64,000 nucleotides of DNA from CAWGHZ01 sp963775315. Lineage in GTDB: Bacteria > Pseudomonadota > Alphaproteobacteria > MPNO01 > DASWLB01. Shown in pieces: positions 33,683-44,982 of the stretch. The stretch's first letter is position 1. Every line of letters begins with the position of its first letter. Below the pieces are notes generated by a model. It saw nothing but the letters and a program-made list of their open reading frames with translations, had not been told where the DNA came from and ran no database searches. The stretch is from assembly GCA_963775315.1 (NCBI GenBank), contig CAVZIN010000007.1, positions 248,001 to 312,000 of the forward strand, given 5' to 3'. Both the position numbers and the translations under genes were made by a program.

Positions 33683-35242
33683 CTAGAAGTCGGCGGCTGC
33701 CATGCCCTCCTCGACCACCTCGTGGGGGATGGGCGCGGCCTTGCGCGGCGGGCGCAGCAGCAGGACCAGCGGCGCCGCGGCCAGCAGCACGTACATCAGG
33801 AAGCGGTAGTCGTCGATATAGGCGATGGTCATCGCCTGTCGCGTGACCTCGCCGTTCAGCACCATGGCGCCCGCTTGTGTCGTCCAGTTCCACGCCTGCG
33901 GCAGGGTCGACGGGTTCAGCGCGTCGCGGAACGGCGACAGTTGCTCCGCGATGGTCGCGTGGTTCACCTGGGTCATCTGGGCGAGCCGCGCCACCACGAT
34001 CGACACGCCGATCGACGAGCCGAGGTTGCGCAGCAGGCTGTACATCGACGAGCCCTCGTTGCGGTACTTGGGCGACAGGGTGACGAAGGTCAGGGTCGAC
34101 AGCGGCACGAAGATGAAGCCGAACCCCGCGCCCTGCAGCATCGCCGACCAGATGATCGGCCATGCGCCGACGTTCATGTCGTATTGGGACATCTGCCAAA
34201 GGGAGAACGAGGTGAGGCCGAGCCCGCTGAGGATCAGCAGCCGCGGATTTACCTTGCCGACCATCTTTCCGACCGTGAACATCGCGATCATGGTGCCGAG
34301 CCCGCGCGGCATCATCACCCAGCCCGCCGCCAGCACCGGATAGTTCAGCAGGTCCTGCAGGAACGGCGGCAGCAGTGCCATGGTGGCGAGCAGCACGACG
34401 CCGACCACGAAAATGAAGAGCTGGCCGACCGCGAAATTGCGGTCGCGGAACATGTTGGGATCGACGAACGGATGGTCGGCCGTGAACATATGCACCAGGA
34501 ACAGGTAGAGGAACAGGCCGGCGGCGACGAGCTCGATGACGACCTCGTTGGACGAGAACCAGTCCTGCGACTGGCCGCGGTCGAGCATCAGCTGCATGGT
34601 GGCGATGGCGATCGACAGCAGGACGAAGCCGAACAGGTCGAACGGCCGGTCCTTGTCGCGCGTGCCCTCCGGCACGAAGAACAGCAGGCCGAGGAAGGCG
34701 AGAATGCCGATCGGCAGGTTGATGTAGAACACCCAGCGCCAGCTATAGGCGTCGGTCAGCCAGCCGCCCAGCGTCGGGCCGATGATCGGTCCGACCATGA
34801 CGCCGACGCCCCACATCGCCATCGCCTGGCCATGCTGCTCGCGCGGGTAGGTGTCGAGCAGCGCCGACTGCGACAGCGGCACGAGGCCCGCGCCGCAGAT
34901 TCCCTGCAGGAAGCGGAACAGCACGATCTCGGGCAGCGAGGTCGCCGCGCCGCACAGCATCGAGGTGATGGTGAATCCCGCGACGCACAGCAGGAACACC
35001 CGCTTCCGCCCAAAGCGCGAGGCGAGATAGCCGGCGAGCGGCGTCATGATCGCCGCGGCCACGATGTAGGACGTCAGCACCCACGACACCTGGTCGAGCG
35101 TCGCCGAGAGCGAGCCCTGCATCTCGGGCAGGGCGACGTTGGCGATGGTGGTGTCGAGCGCCTGGATCAGCGTCGCCAGCATCACCGAAATGGTGACCAG
35201 CCCGCGATTGACCTCGCGCGCCGGCTGGGCGGCCGCGCTCAT
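33683..35242 (-). CDS. EmrB-type multidrug efflux MFS transporter (DHA2)
   Basis: A 519-residue 14-span drug:H+ antiporter of the DHA2 family: ALDTTIANVALPEMQGSLSA, VSWVLTSYIVAAAIMTPL, the motif A loop ASRFGRKRVFL and the motif C region GVGVMVGPIIGPTLGGWL. It works with the periplasmic adaptor encoded immediately upstream and an outer-membrane factor from elsewhere. Its ATG overlaps the adaptor stop (4 nt). Operon order marR-emrA-emrB. Confidence 0.9.
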   Translation of the reverse strand: MSAAAQPAREVNRGLVTISVMLATLIQALDTTIANVALPEMQGSLSATLDQVSWVLTSYIVAAAIMTPLAGYLASRFGRKRVFLLCVAGFTITSMLCGAATSLPEIVLFRFLQGICGAGLVPLSQSALLDTYPREQHGQAMAMWGVGVMVGPIIGPTLGGWLTDAYSWRWVFYINLPIGILAFLGLLFFVPEGTRDKDRPFDLFGFVLLSIAIATMQLMLDRGQSQDWFSSNEVVIELVAAGLFLYLFLVHMFTADHPFVDPNMFRDRNFAVGQLFIFVVGVVLLATMALLPPFLQDLLNYPVLAAGWVMMPRGLGTMIAMFTVGKMVGKVNPRLLILSGLGLTSFSLWQMSQYDMNVGAWPIIWSAMLQGAGFGFIFVPLSTLTFVTLSPKYRNEGSSMYSLLRNLGSSIGVSIVVARLAQMTQVNHATIAEQLSPFRDALNPSTLPQAWNWTTQAGAMVLNGEVTRQAMTIAYIDDYRFLMYVLLAAAPLVLLLRPPRKAAPIPHEVVEEGMAAADF

Positions 35243-36423
35243 CGCACGCCGTGCGCCTGGGCGGTTTCGCCGTCGATCCAGCCGAGCGCGGTGCGGACGA
35301 AGCTGGGCACCTCGCGCTCATGGCCGGTGTCGATCTCGACGTTGGCGCTCATCCCGGCGCGAAGCTGCGGCGCGCCCTTCTCGGGAACCACCTGCACGCG
35401 CACGGGAATGCGCTGGACGACCTTCACCCAGTTGCCGGTCGCGTTCTGCGGCGGCAGGACCGAGAACACGGCGCCCGAGGCCGGCGAGATCGACTTCACG
35501 TGGCCGTGCCATTCCCGGTCCGGATAGGTGTCGATGCTGATCGACACCGGCTGGCCCGGACGCACATGGGTCAGGTCCGTCTCCTTGAAGTTGGCGTCGA
35601 TCCAGAGGTCCGAATCGGCGACAACGCTCATCACGGGCACGCCCGGGGTGACGTAGGCGCCGGGCTCCGGCGTGTTCGAGGCGACGCCGGCGAACGGCGC
35701 GCGAACCACCGTGTGGCCGAGGTCGAGCGCCGCCTGGTCGCGCGCCGCCTTGGCCGCGGCATAGCTCGGCACCGCGTCGAGCGGCGTATCCAGCGCACCG
35801 CCGAGCTGGGCCGCGATCTGGTCCTGCTCATGCCGGGTCATGGCGATCTGCTGGCGGGCGACGTCGACCGCGTGGCGCGCGTCGTCGAGCTTCGACTGGC
35901 TGGCGTAGCTGTTCTTGGCGAGCTGCGACTGGCGGGCGAGGTCGCGCTGGGCGTAGCTCTCGTTCGACTGGTCCATCTGGATCTCGGCCTGCTTCTGGCG
36001 CCACGACGCCTTCAGCCCCTGGACCGCGTCCTTCGCGGCGCGAAGCTGCGCGTCCGCCCGTTCGAGCGCCACGCGGTAGGGCCCGTCGTCGATGCGGAAC
36101 AGCACGTCGCCCTTCGCGACCGGCTGGTTCTCGTGGACGGCCGTCTCGGTGATGCGGCCCGCCACCTCGGCGGCGATGGCCACCTTGTCGGCGTGAACAT
36201 AGGCGTTGTCGGTCGAGACGTAGCGCCCGCCGGTCGCGTAGACGTAGCCCGCGCCGACCAGCACGACCAGCGGCCCCACGATCAACAGCAGCGGGCGCAG
36301 CCAGCGGCGGCGGCCGCGCTTCGCCTTGGCCGGCGCCGCCGCCGGGCGGGCCGGCGTCACGGTCTCGACCCGCGACGGCGCGGGCTGGTCCTGGTGCTGA
36401 TGCTTACGCGCTTCTTGCGGCAC
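35239..36423 (-). CDS. EmrA/HlyD-type efflux adaptor
   Basis: A 394-residue membrane fusion protein: a short basic cytoplasmic N-terminus, one membrane helix (LLLIVGPLVVLVGAGYVYA), a biotinyl-lipoyl-like domain split around a long coiled coil (~110-230), and a beta-barrel domain (VRAPFAGVASNTPEPGAYVT; ANFKETDLTHVRPGQPVSI). NAYVHADKVAIAAEVAGRIT is the EmrA signature. It starts inside the last 20 nt of the marR gene and overlaps emrB by 4 nt. Confidence 0.9.
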   Translation of the reverse strand: MPQEARKHQHQDQPAPSRVETVTPARPAAAPAKAKRGRRRWLRPLLLIVGPLVVLVGAGYVYATGGRYVSTDNAYVHADKVAIAAEVAGRITETAVHENQPVAKGDVLFRIDDGPYRVALERADAQLRAAKDAVQGLKASWRQKQAEIQMDQSNESYAQRDLARQSQLAKNSYASQSKLDDARHAVDVARQQIAMTRHEQDQIAAQLGGALDTPLDAVPSYAAAKAARDQAALDLGHTVVRAPFAGVASNTPEPGAYVTPGVPVMSVVADSDLWIDANFKETDLTHVRPGQPVSISIDTYPDREWHGHVKSISPASGAVFSVLPPQNATGNWVKVVQRIPVRVQVVPEKGAPQLRAGMSANVEIDTGHEREVPSFVRTALGWIDGETAQAHGVR

Positions 36424-36919
36424 CGACGTGCTCCTCGGTCTCGGTTTCGGCCGCGGCCTCTTCGGCTGCGGCGAGCGCGGCCTCGGCGGCCGCGAGATTG
36501 CGTTTCATGTGGCTCAATATCTCGATCAGCCGGTCGCGCGCGCCCGGCGGAAGCCCCGCCTGGGCCAGCTCGCGGGAGCGCGCCGCCTCGTCCCACATCG
36601 TATCGATCAGCGGCTCGGCCTGGGCGGTGACGTGCAGGCGGACCGCGCGCCGGTCGCGAGGGTCGCGGCGGCGCTCCACCCAGCCCGCCTCCTCGAGCTT
36701 GTCGATCATCCGCCCCAAGGTGATCGGCTGGACCTCCAGATTGTCGGCGAGCCGCGCCTGGTTGATCCCCTCGTGGAGCGAGATCTGCGCGAGGGCCCGC
36801 CATTGCGAGAGGGTCAGGCGGTGGTCGTGGACCCGGCGGTGGAAGTCGCGGCGCAGCAGGCGCATCACGTCTCCCATCAGAAAGCCGAGGGCGGTCTCCG
36901 GATCGTGGGAGAGGGGCAC
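36404..36919 (-). CDS. MarR-family transcriptional regulator
   Basis: A 171-residue winged-helix repressor: LTLSQWRALAQISLHEGINQ, DNLEVQPITLGRMIDKLEEA and the wing ERRRDPRDRRAVRLHVT. The C-terminus has an Ala/Glu-rich extension. It probably represses itself and the emrAB genes through the palindrome in its own promoter, with release by a pump substrate. Start is GTG (MPLSHDPE) with AAGGTG upstream. Confidence 0.9.
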   Translation of the reverse strand: MPLSHDPETALGFLMGDVMRLLRRDFHRRVHDHRLTLSQWRALAQISLHEGINQARLADNLEVQPITLGRMIDKLEEAGWVERRRDPRDRRAVRLHVTAQAEPLIDTMWDEAARSRELAQAGLPPGARDRLIEILSHMKRNLAAAEAALAAAEEAAAETETEEHVGAARSA

Positions 36920-36947
36920 GTCATCACCTTGTTTAACCTGCGTAGGC

Positions 36948-36978
36948 TTATAATAAGCAATGCTTACTATAATCTCAA
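36948..36978 (-). promoter_or_regulatory. marR-emrAB promoter with embedded palindromic operator
   Basis: On the minus strand -35 TTGAGA (36973-36978) and -10 TATTAT (36950-36955) are 17 bp apart. A 25-bp palindrome (36948-36972, arms around TAAGCA-A-TGCTTA with one mismatched pair) fills the spacer and -10. A MarR dimer bound here would block RNA polymerase. The AT-rich operator stands out in GC-rich DNA. Confidence 0.75.
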
Positions 36979-37624
36979 GATGCGCCCTGCGTGTCGGCTT
37001 TGCGTTCCGCGCATGGGAGTGCGCCCGGCGTCCAGGTGCGCCGGTCTGATCCGCTAGCAGATAGAAACGGCTCAGATATTCCGCGTGCGGCGAGCGAGGG
37101 CGTCCTGCCAGATCGACGCCGGCGGATCGTCGAAGATCAGCTTGGGGTCGTCGGGCGCGGTGAACCAGCTGTTGCGCGCGAGCTCGGCCTCGAGCTGGCC
37201 AGGGCCCCAGCCGGCATAGCCGAAGGCGATCAGGCTCTTCTTCGGCCCCTTGCCGTGGCCGATCGCATCGAGGATGTCGGGCCCGACGGTCACCGAGAGC
37301 TGGCTGTCGATCGGGAGCGTCGCGTTGTCGCGGTACTCTGCGCTGTGCAGCACGAAGGCGGCGTGGCCCTCGACTGGCCCGCCAAGGCAGACCCGGATGC
37401 TGCCATGCGCGCCGGCGGCGTCCTGGCCGGCGGCGGCGAGGAGCTTGGCGACCGGCAGCGCGCCGATCGGTCGGTTGATGACGATGCCGAGGGCGCCGTT
37501 CTTGTCGTGCTCGACCAGCAGGATCACCGCGTGCGCGAAGCGCGGGTCGCTCATCTCCGGCGTCGCGACCAGGAGCTGGCCGGCGAGGGACGGAAAGGCC
37601 GCTTGGGCCGTCCCGGCGCGGCTA

Positions 37625-38463
37625 GGTCATGTACCCATAAAGGGGATTCCCTTTATGGGCGGGGTGTGATTCAAGCTTCCAAACGGTGGGAGCTTGAAGA
37701 TGGCGCGCTTCGATTTGACCGATGCGGAATGGACGATCATCCAGCCGCTGCTGCCGAACAAGCCGCGCGGCGTGCCGCGGGTGGACGACCGGCGTGTGGT
37801 GAACGGGATCTTCCACATCCTGCGCACAGGCGCGCCGTGGCGTGACCTGCCGGAACGGTACGGCCCGTACACCACGGTCTACAATCGCTTCAACCGCTGG
37901 GCCAAAGCAGGGGTGTGGCTCAAGGTGTTCGAGGCTTTGAAGGCCGGCTCGCCCACGTCGCTTCATCTGATCAACTCCTCGATCGTGCGCGCCCACCAGC
38001 ACGCGGCCGGCGGTAAAAAGGGGGCGCGGATCACGCCATCGGCCGTTCTCGTGGAGGACTGACCACCAAAATCCACGTCGTGGTGGATCGTCACGGCCTG
38101 CCTGTGCGCCTGCTGCTCACCCCCGGCCAGGCCTCGGACAAGACCACCTTCCCGGCCCTGGTCGAGGGACTGGCGCTCGCTCGTCACGTCGTTGCCGACC
38201 GCGGCTACTTCGCGGCCACCATTATCGCGCTCATCGAAGCCGCTGGCGCCTTCGCCCACATCCCGTCGCAGAGCAACGTCCGGGTCCGCCGTGTCGTTGA
38301 CCGCCAGATTTACCGCCAGCGCAACCTCGTCGAACGCTTCTTCAACCGGCTCAAGCACTTCCGGCGCATCGCCACGCGCTATGACAAGCTCGCGCGAAAC
38401 TTCCTCGCCGCCGTCGCCCTCGCTTCCATACGGCTCCGCATCAACCATTATGAGTCCACGACC
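37625..38463 (+). mobile_element. IS5-family (IS427-like) insertion sequence
   Basis: An 839-bp element flanked by TA duplications (37623-37624, 38464-38465). Terminal inverted repeats GGTCATGTACCCATAAAGG and GGTCGTGGACTCATAATGG match at 15 of 19 positions. Just inside the left end is a perfect 11-bp hairpin CCCATAAAGGG-GATT-CCCTTTATGGG (37634-37659). It carries a two-frame transposase. Confidence 0.85.
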
Positions 38464-38466
38464 TAG
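37700..38466 (+). CDS. IS5/IS427-type transposase made by -1 frameshifting
   Basis: Frame A (37700-38062) holds the N-terminal domain (MARFDLTDAEWTIIQPLLPN, FHILRTGAPWRDLPERYGPY). Frame B is in the -1 frame and ends at 38466. The slip site is T-AAA-AAG at 38014-38020, giving GKKGGADHAIGRSRGGLTTK. The second Asp (VVADRGYF) and the Glu (LVERFFNRLKHFRRIATRYD) of the DDE triad are present. Where relatives have an Asp (IDST), this copy reads INSSIVRAHQ, so it may be catalytically dead. The stop codon uses the flanking TAG. Confidence 0.8.
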
Positions 38467-38642
38467 GCGGCGTGGCGGGCTCGGTTGCCGACCGCGCGAC
38501 CGGGATCGCCGCGAGCAGCGCCACGACCGCAAACGCGAAACGACGCCTGGTGGCACGCATGGCCGGTGTCCTGAATCGAACGCCGTGGAGGGAATCTGCC
38601 AGTGAACGGCGCGCGCCTGTCAACCGTTCCGCCGCGTGCCGA

Positions 38643-38666
38643 CGATTTGCCGCCCCCGGCAAATCG
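38643..38666. repeat. Perfect 10-bp hairpin upstream of nrdJ
   Basis: CGATTTGCCG, loop CCCC, CGGCAAATCG. It lies in the ~300-bp region between the yqgE 5' fragment and nrdJ, which otherwise shows no gene. No T-run follows on either strand, so it is a REP-like palindrome or a regulatory stem rather than a clear terminator. No cobalamin-riboswitch consensus was found here. Confidence 0.5.
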
Positions 38667-38863
38667 ACGCGCCGGCAACGGGAAACCCGGGGATGGCGCC
38701 GGTGGAAAGCCGAGGATAACCGCCAATATAACAGGAGGCACAGGGGCTTGACCGGGCGCCGGCAGGGGATCGTCCGGTGGAAACGGATCGTGAACGAATG
38801 CCTTGACCCGTCCCCGCCTGCCGCCTAGCTTCGATCCTTTACTGGCCAGTGGAACAGCGTGCC

Positions 38864-41170
38864 ATGACTCCCGTATCGGCGATCTCCCAGCAGATCTGGG
38901 ACATGAAGTACCGCCTCAAGGCGCCGACCGGCGAGCCGGTGGACCGCACCATCGCCGACACTTGGCGCCGCATCGCCAAGGCGCTGGCCGTGCCCGAGTC
39001 CGACCCGGCGGGGTGGGAGGAGAGGTTCTACAGCGCTCTCGAGGACTTCAAGTTCCTGCCGGCCGGGCGCATCGTCGCCGGCGCCGGCACCGGCCGCAAC
39101 GTCACTTTGTTCAACTGCTTCGTGATGGGGACGATCCCCGACGACATGTCGGGGATCTTCGAGCATCTGCGCGAGGCGGCGCTGACCATGCAGCAGGGCG
39201 GCGGCATCGGCTACGACTTCTCGACGCTCCGGCCCAAGGGCGCCCGTGTGCACGGCGTCGGCGCCGACGCCTCGGGCCCGCTGCCCTTCATGGATGTGTG
39301 GGACGCGATGTGCCGCACCATCATGTCGGCCGGATATCGGCGCGGCGCGATGATGGCGACGATGCGCTGCGACCATCCCGACATCGAGTCGTTCATCGAC
39401 GCCAAGCGGACGCCGGGCCGGCTCAACATGTTCAACCTGTCGGTGCTGGTGACCGACGATTTCATGGCGGCGGTCAAGCAGGACGGTCCGTGGGAGCTGA
39501 AGTTCGGCGGCACGGCCTACAAGACCGTGAAGGCGCGCGATCTGTGGGACCAGATCATGCGCGCGACCTATGCCTATGCCGAGCCGGGCGTGATCTTCAT
39601 CGACCGCATCAACCGGCGGAACAACCTCTACTATTGCGAGACCATCGCCGCGACCAACCCATGCGGCGAGCAGCCGCTGCCGCCCTACGGCGCATGCCTG
39701 CTGGGCTCGATCAACCTCGCGCGCCTCGTCGCTGACCCGTTCACCGCGGACGCGCGGATGGACATGGACGAGCTCGCGCGCATCGTACCGCTCGCCGTCC
39801 GCATGATGGACAATGTGACCGACTGCTCGCGCTTCCCGCTCGATGCGCAGCTTCGCGAGGCCCAGGCCAAGCGCCGCATCGGGCTCGGCGTCACCGGCCT
39901 CGCCGATGCGCTGATCATGTGCCGCGCGCGCTACGGGTCGGAGCGCGCGGTGCGCCTCTCCGAGGAGTGGATGGCCCATATCCGCCGCCACGCCTACCTC
40001 GCCTCCGTCGCGCTCGCCACCGAGAAGGGGCCGTTCCCGCTCTACGACCGCGACGCCTACCTCGCGGGCGAGACCGTTGCCGAGCTCGACGACGACATCA
40101 AGGCAGAGATCGGGGCGCACGGCATCCGCAATGCGCTGCTCACCTCGATTGCGCCGACGGGGACGATCTCGCTGCTCGCCGACAACGTGTCGTCGGGAAT
40201 CGAGCCGATCTTCAGCTACTCCTACACCCGCAACGTGCTGCTGCCCGATGGCACGCGCCGGGAGGAGGAGGTGTCGGACTACGCATTCCGTTTGTACCGC
40301 CGGATGTTCGGCGAGGGGGCGCAGTTGCCCGACTATTTCGTCGACGCCCAGCGCCTCGCCCCCGCCGACCACGTGGTGATGCAGGCCGCGGTGCAGGGCT
40401 ATATCGACTCCTCGATCTCGAAAACCATCAACGTGCCGGCCGACCTGCCGTTCGATTCGTTCAAGGACGTCTACGAGAACGCCTACGCCCTCGGCTGCAA
40501 GGGCTGCACCACCTACCGGCCGAACGAGGTGACCGGCGCGGTGCTGACCGTGAAGCCGGAGGCGCCGGCGGCCGAGCCGGAGCTGCCGCTGGAGGCGCCG
40601 CCGCCGCGCGCCGCGGACGCCTACGAGGCGGGCGGCGTCGTCTACATGACCCAGCCGCTCAACCGTCCGGAGGAGCTGCCGGGCCGCACCTACAAGATCA
40701 AGTGGCCGGAATCCGAGCACGCCATGTACATAACGATCAACGACATCGTGCAGGACGGACGCCGCCGGCCGTTCGAGGTGTTCATCAACTCCAAGAACAT
40801 GGAGCATTACGCCTGGACGGTCGCGCTGACGCGCATGATCTCTGCGGTGTTCCGCCGCGGCGGTGACGTGTCGTTCGTGGTCGAGGAGCTGAAGGCCGTG
40901 TTCGACCCGCGCGGCGGCCACTGGGTCGGCGGCAAGTATGTGCCCTCGCTGCTCGCCGCGATCGGCGAGGTGATCGAGCGCCACATGATTGAGATCGGCT
41001 TCCTGCCGGCGCCCGAGCGCGCCCGCGAGCACGGCGCCATCACCGAGCGCAAGGTCGTCGGGCTCGAGCACGCGCCGATGCGCCAGTGCCCAAAATGCGG
41101 CGCCGCATCGCTCATCCGCCAGGAAGGCTGCGACACCTGCACGAGCTGCGACTATTCGAAGTGCGGGTAG
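38864..41170 (+). CDS. nrdJ: Adenosylcobalamin-dependent ribonucleotide reductase (class II)
   Basis: A 768-residue class II enzyme reducing ribonucleotides to deoxyribonucleotides with a 5'-deoxyadenosyl radical from B12, independent of oxygen. The radical-site loop NPCGEQPLPPYGACLLGSIN gives N265, C267 and E269. The redox pair is C85 (TLFNCFVMG) and C278. SIAPTGTISLLADNVSSGIE binds substrate phosphate. A C-terminal domain after ~residue 560 ends with CPKCG, CDTCTSCDYSKCG, likely a zinc-binding and re-reducing tail. ATG chosen over a GTG 15 nt upstream. Its B12 need matches cobST in this window. Confidence 0.95.
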   Translation: MTPVSAISQQIWDMKYRLKAPTGEPVDRTIADTWRRIAKALAVPESDPAGWEERFYSALEDFKFLPAGRIVAGAGTGRNVTLFNCFVMGTIPDDMSGIFEHLREAALTMQQGGGIGYDFSTLRPKGARVHGVGADASGPLPFMDVWDAMCRTIMSAGYRRGAMMATMRCDHPDIESFIDAKRTPGRLNMFNLSVLVTDDFMAAVKQDGPWELKFGGTAYKTVKARDLWDQIMRATYAYAEPGVIFIDRINRRNNLYYCETIAATNPCGEQPLPPYGACLLGSINLARLVADPFTADARMDMDELARIVPLAVRMMDNVTDCSRFPLDAQLREAQAKRRIGLGVTGLADALIMCRARYGSERAVRLSEEWMAHIRRHAYLASVALATEKGPFPLYDRDAYLAGETVAELDDDIKAEIGAHGIRNALLTSIAPTGTISLLADNVSSGIEPIFSYSYTRNVLLPDGTRREEEVSDYAFRLYRRMFGEGAQLPDYFVDAQRLAPADHVVMQAAVQGYIDSSISKTINVPADLPFDSFKDVYENAYALGCKGCTTYRPNEVTGAVLTVKPEAPAAEPELPLEAPPPRAADAYEAGGVVYMTQPLNRPEELPGRTYKIKWPESEHAMYITINDIVQDGRRRPFEVFINSKNMEHYAWTVALTRMISAVFRRGGDVSFVVEELKAVFDPRGGHWVGGKYVPSLLAAIGEVIERHMIEIGFLPAPERAREHGAITERKVVGLEHAPMRQCPKCGAASLIRQEGCDTCTSCDYSKCG

Positions 41171-41195
41171 GGGCGAAACGCCTCAATCCCATTGT

Positions 41196-41281
41196 TGTCA
41201 CCCCGGGCGCGGCGCGAAGTGTTGCACCCGGGATGACAGTTCAGCGGATCGGCGAGAGGGGCGGGTCTCCGACCCACCCCT
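41196..41281. repeat. Two intergenic palindromic repeats between nrdJ and acnA
   Basis: 41196-41238 pairs TGTCA-CCCCGGG with CCCGGG-ATGACA around a GC-rich loop. 41257-41281 (AGGGGCGGGTCTCCGACCCACCCCT) is copy D of the family also seen at 22-72, 11261-11328 and 13138-13202. Both genes converge here, so these stems may act as shared terminators. Confidence 0.55.
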
Positions 41282-41293
41282 GGCGTCAGCGCC

Positions 41294-43984
<2,691 letters not shown>

Positions 43985-44109
43985 TGCGGGACTCCCTGGA
44001 TCGGGTGGAGGGCTATCGGGTGTGGGGCGGAAGTTATCCCCGCGACCGGTCAATCTCAAGGCCGGGCGGCGGCGGTCAGGGCCGCAAAAAACACGAAATC
44101 GCCACAATT

Positions 44110-44247
44110 CGACCGTGGCCCGGACACATTGGTCCGCCAATCTCTTCCTTGTAGCCCCCCTGGAGGGCCCCGCAAGGGGTCCACCAGACCAGCCGCAAGC
44201 TGGTACACCCCGGGCCGCCGAGTCCCATTCGGCGGCCCGTTTTTTTT
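44110..44247 (+). ncRNA. Candidate structured small RNA or leader
   Basis: Four consecutive stem-loops with no gene on either strand: CGGAC/GTCCG (44118-44133 approx.), CTGG-A-GGGCCCC with GGGGTCC-A-CCAG closed by a GCAA tetraloop (44160-44187), ACCAGC/GCTGGT with CGCAA loop (44188-44204), and an intrinsic terminator (44211-44247). GNRA-type loops and the T-run place it on the plus strand. No plus-strand gene precedes it, so it is either a free small RNA or an attenuated leader of ccmA. It lacks the SRP RNA consensus loop. Confidence 0.5.
44211..44247 (+). terminator. Strong intrinsic terminator upstream of ccmA
   Basis: Perfect 11-bp stem CGGGCCGCCGA / TCGGCGGCCCG with a 7-nt loop followed by eight T. 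A textbook Rho-independent terminator on the plus strand. It lies 93 nt before the ccmA ATG and has no protein-coding gene to terminate, which argues for a transcribed RNA here. Confidence 0.85.
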
Positions 44248-44340
44248 GGCCGGCGGATGGATGCCGATTTTTCGCTTGGGTCGCACCGCAATCTCGCATA
44301 GGCGTGGTGCGCCCGGACGGGCCGGGTCGAGGGGGAGGGC

Positions 44341-44982
44341 ATGTTCGACGGCGAGGGATTGCGCTGCGTGCGCGGCCAGCGCGTCGTGTTCGACCGGCTC
44401 GCCTTCGCGCTCGAACCGGGCGCGGCGCTCGTGCTCACCGGCGCGAACGGATCGGGCAAATCGAGCCTGTTGCGGCTGATGGCGGGGCTCGCCCGCCCGG
44501 CTGCCGGGCACATCGCCTGGGACGGCGCGCCGATCCGGGACGATCCCGAAGCGCATGGCGCGAGGTTGCACTATGTCGGCCATCTCGACGCGGTGAAGCC
44601 GGCGCTCGGCGTCGGCGAAAACCTCGCTTTGTGGTCGGGCCTCCGCGGCGGGCGGATCGCGGTCGCCGAAGCGTTGGACCGGGTCGGGCTCGGCGCGCTC
44701 GCCGGCCTTCCGGCGCGCTACCTCTCCGCCGGCCAACGGCGCCGCCTCGCCCTCGCCCGGCTGTTCGCCGCGCCGTCACCGCTCTGGCTGCTCGACGAGC
44801 CGTCGGTGGCGCTCGACCGGGATTCTGTCGCCATGCTGATCGACGCGCTCGCCCGCCATCGGGCCGAGGGAGGTATCTGCGTCGTCTCGACCAATGTCGA
44901 CCTCGCCATCGCGGGCGCCGGCACGCTCGAGCTGCCGCGCTTCGCCGTCGCCACCGCCGAGCCCGACTGGGAGGCGGCATGA
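44341..44982 (+). CDS. ccmA: Heme exporter ATP-binding protein CcmA
   Basis: A 213-residue ABC ATPase of the CcmABCD complex, which releases holo-CcmE during cytochrome c maturation. Walker A is TGANGSGKSSLLRL, the signature YLSAGQRRRLALARL, and Walker B LWLLDEPSVALD. HYVGHLDAVKPALGVGENLA is typical of CcmA. ATG follows GAGGGGGAGGGC. It overlaps ccmB by four bases. Confidence 0.93.
   Translation: MFDGEGLRCVRGQRVVFDRLAFALEPGAALVLTGANGSGKSSLLRLMAGLARPAAGHIAWDGAPIRDDPEAHGARLHYVGHLDAVKPALGVGENLALWSGLRGGRIAVAEALDRVGLGALAGLPARYLSAGQRRRLALARLFAAPSPLWLLDEPSVALDRDSVAMLIDALARHRAEGGICVVSTNVDLAIAGAGTLELPRFAVATAEPDWEAA

Larger units (their letters stand above)
37072..38560 (-). pseudogene. yqgE: YqgE/AlgH-family gene split by an IS element
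   Basis: The 3' part (37072-37622) encodes the UPF0301 domain: GQLLVATPEMSDPRFAHAVI, LGIVINRPIG, VCLGGPVEG, FGYAGWGPGQLEAEL. The 5' part (38464-38560) encodes MRATRRRFAFAVVALLAAIP, a signal-peptide-like start, and ends ATEPATPP. Deleting the element with one TA joins them in frame (PPSRAGTAQAAFPSLAGQ) into a 215-residue protein. An internal ATG (MSDPRF) could still make a 160-residue fragment lacking the N-terminal strand. The family's function is uncertain. Confidence 0.85.

Noticed and set aside
38561..38863. Cobalamin riboswitch before nrdJ
   Set aside because: The region is GC-rich with hairpins, but the B12 box and the conserved core elements were not found.
44110..44247. SRP (4.5S) RNA or tmRNA
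   Set aside because: The SRP apical loop consensus (GGAAG...AGCAGC) and tmRNA tag or acceptor features are missing; left as an unnamed candidate RNA.
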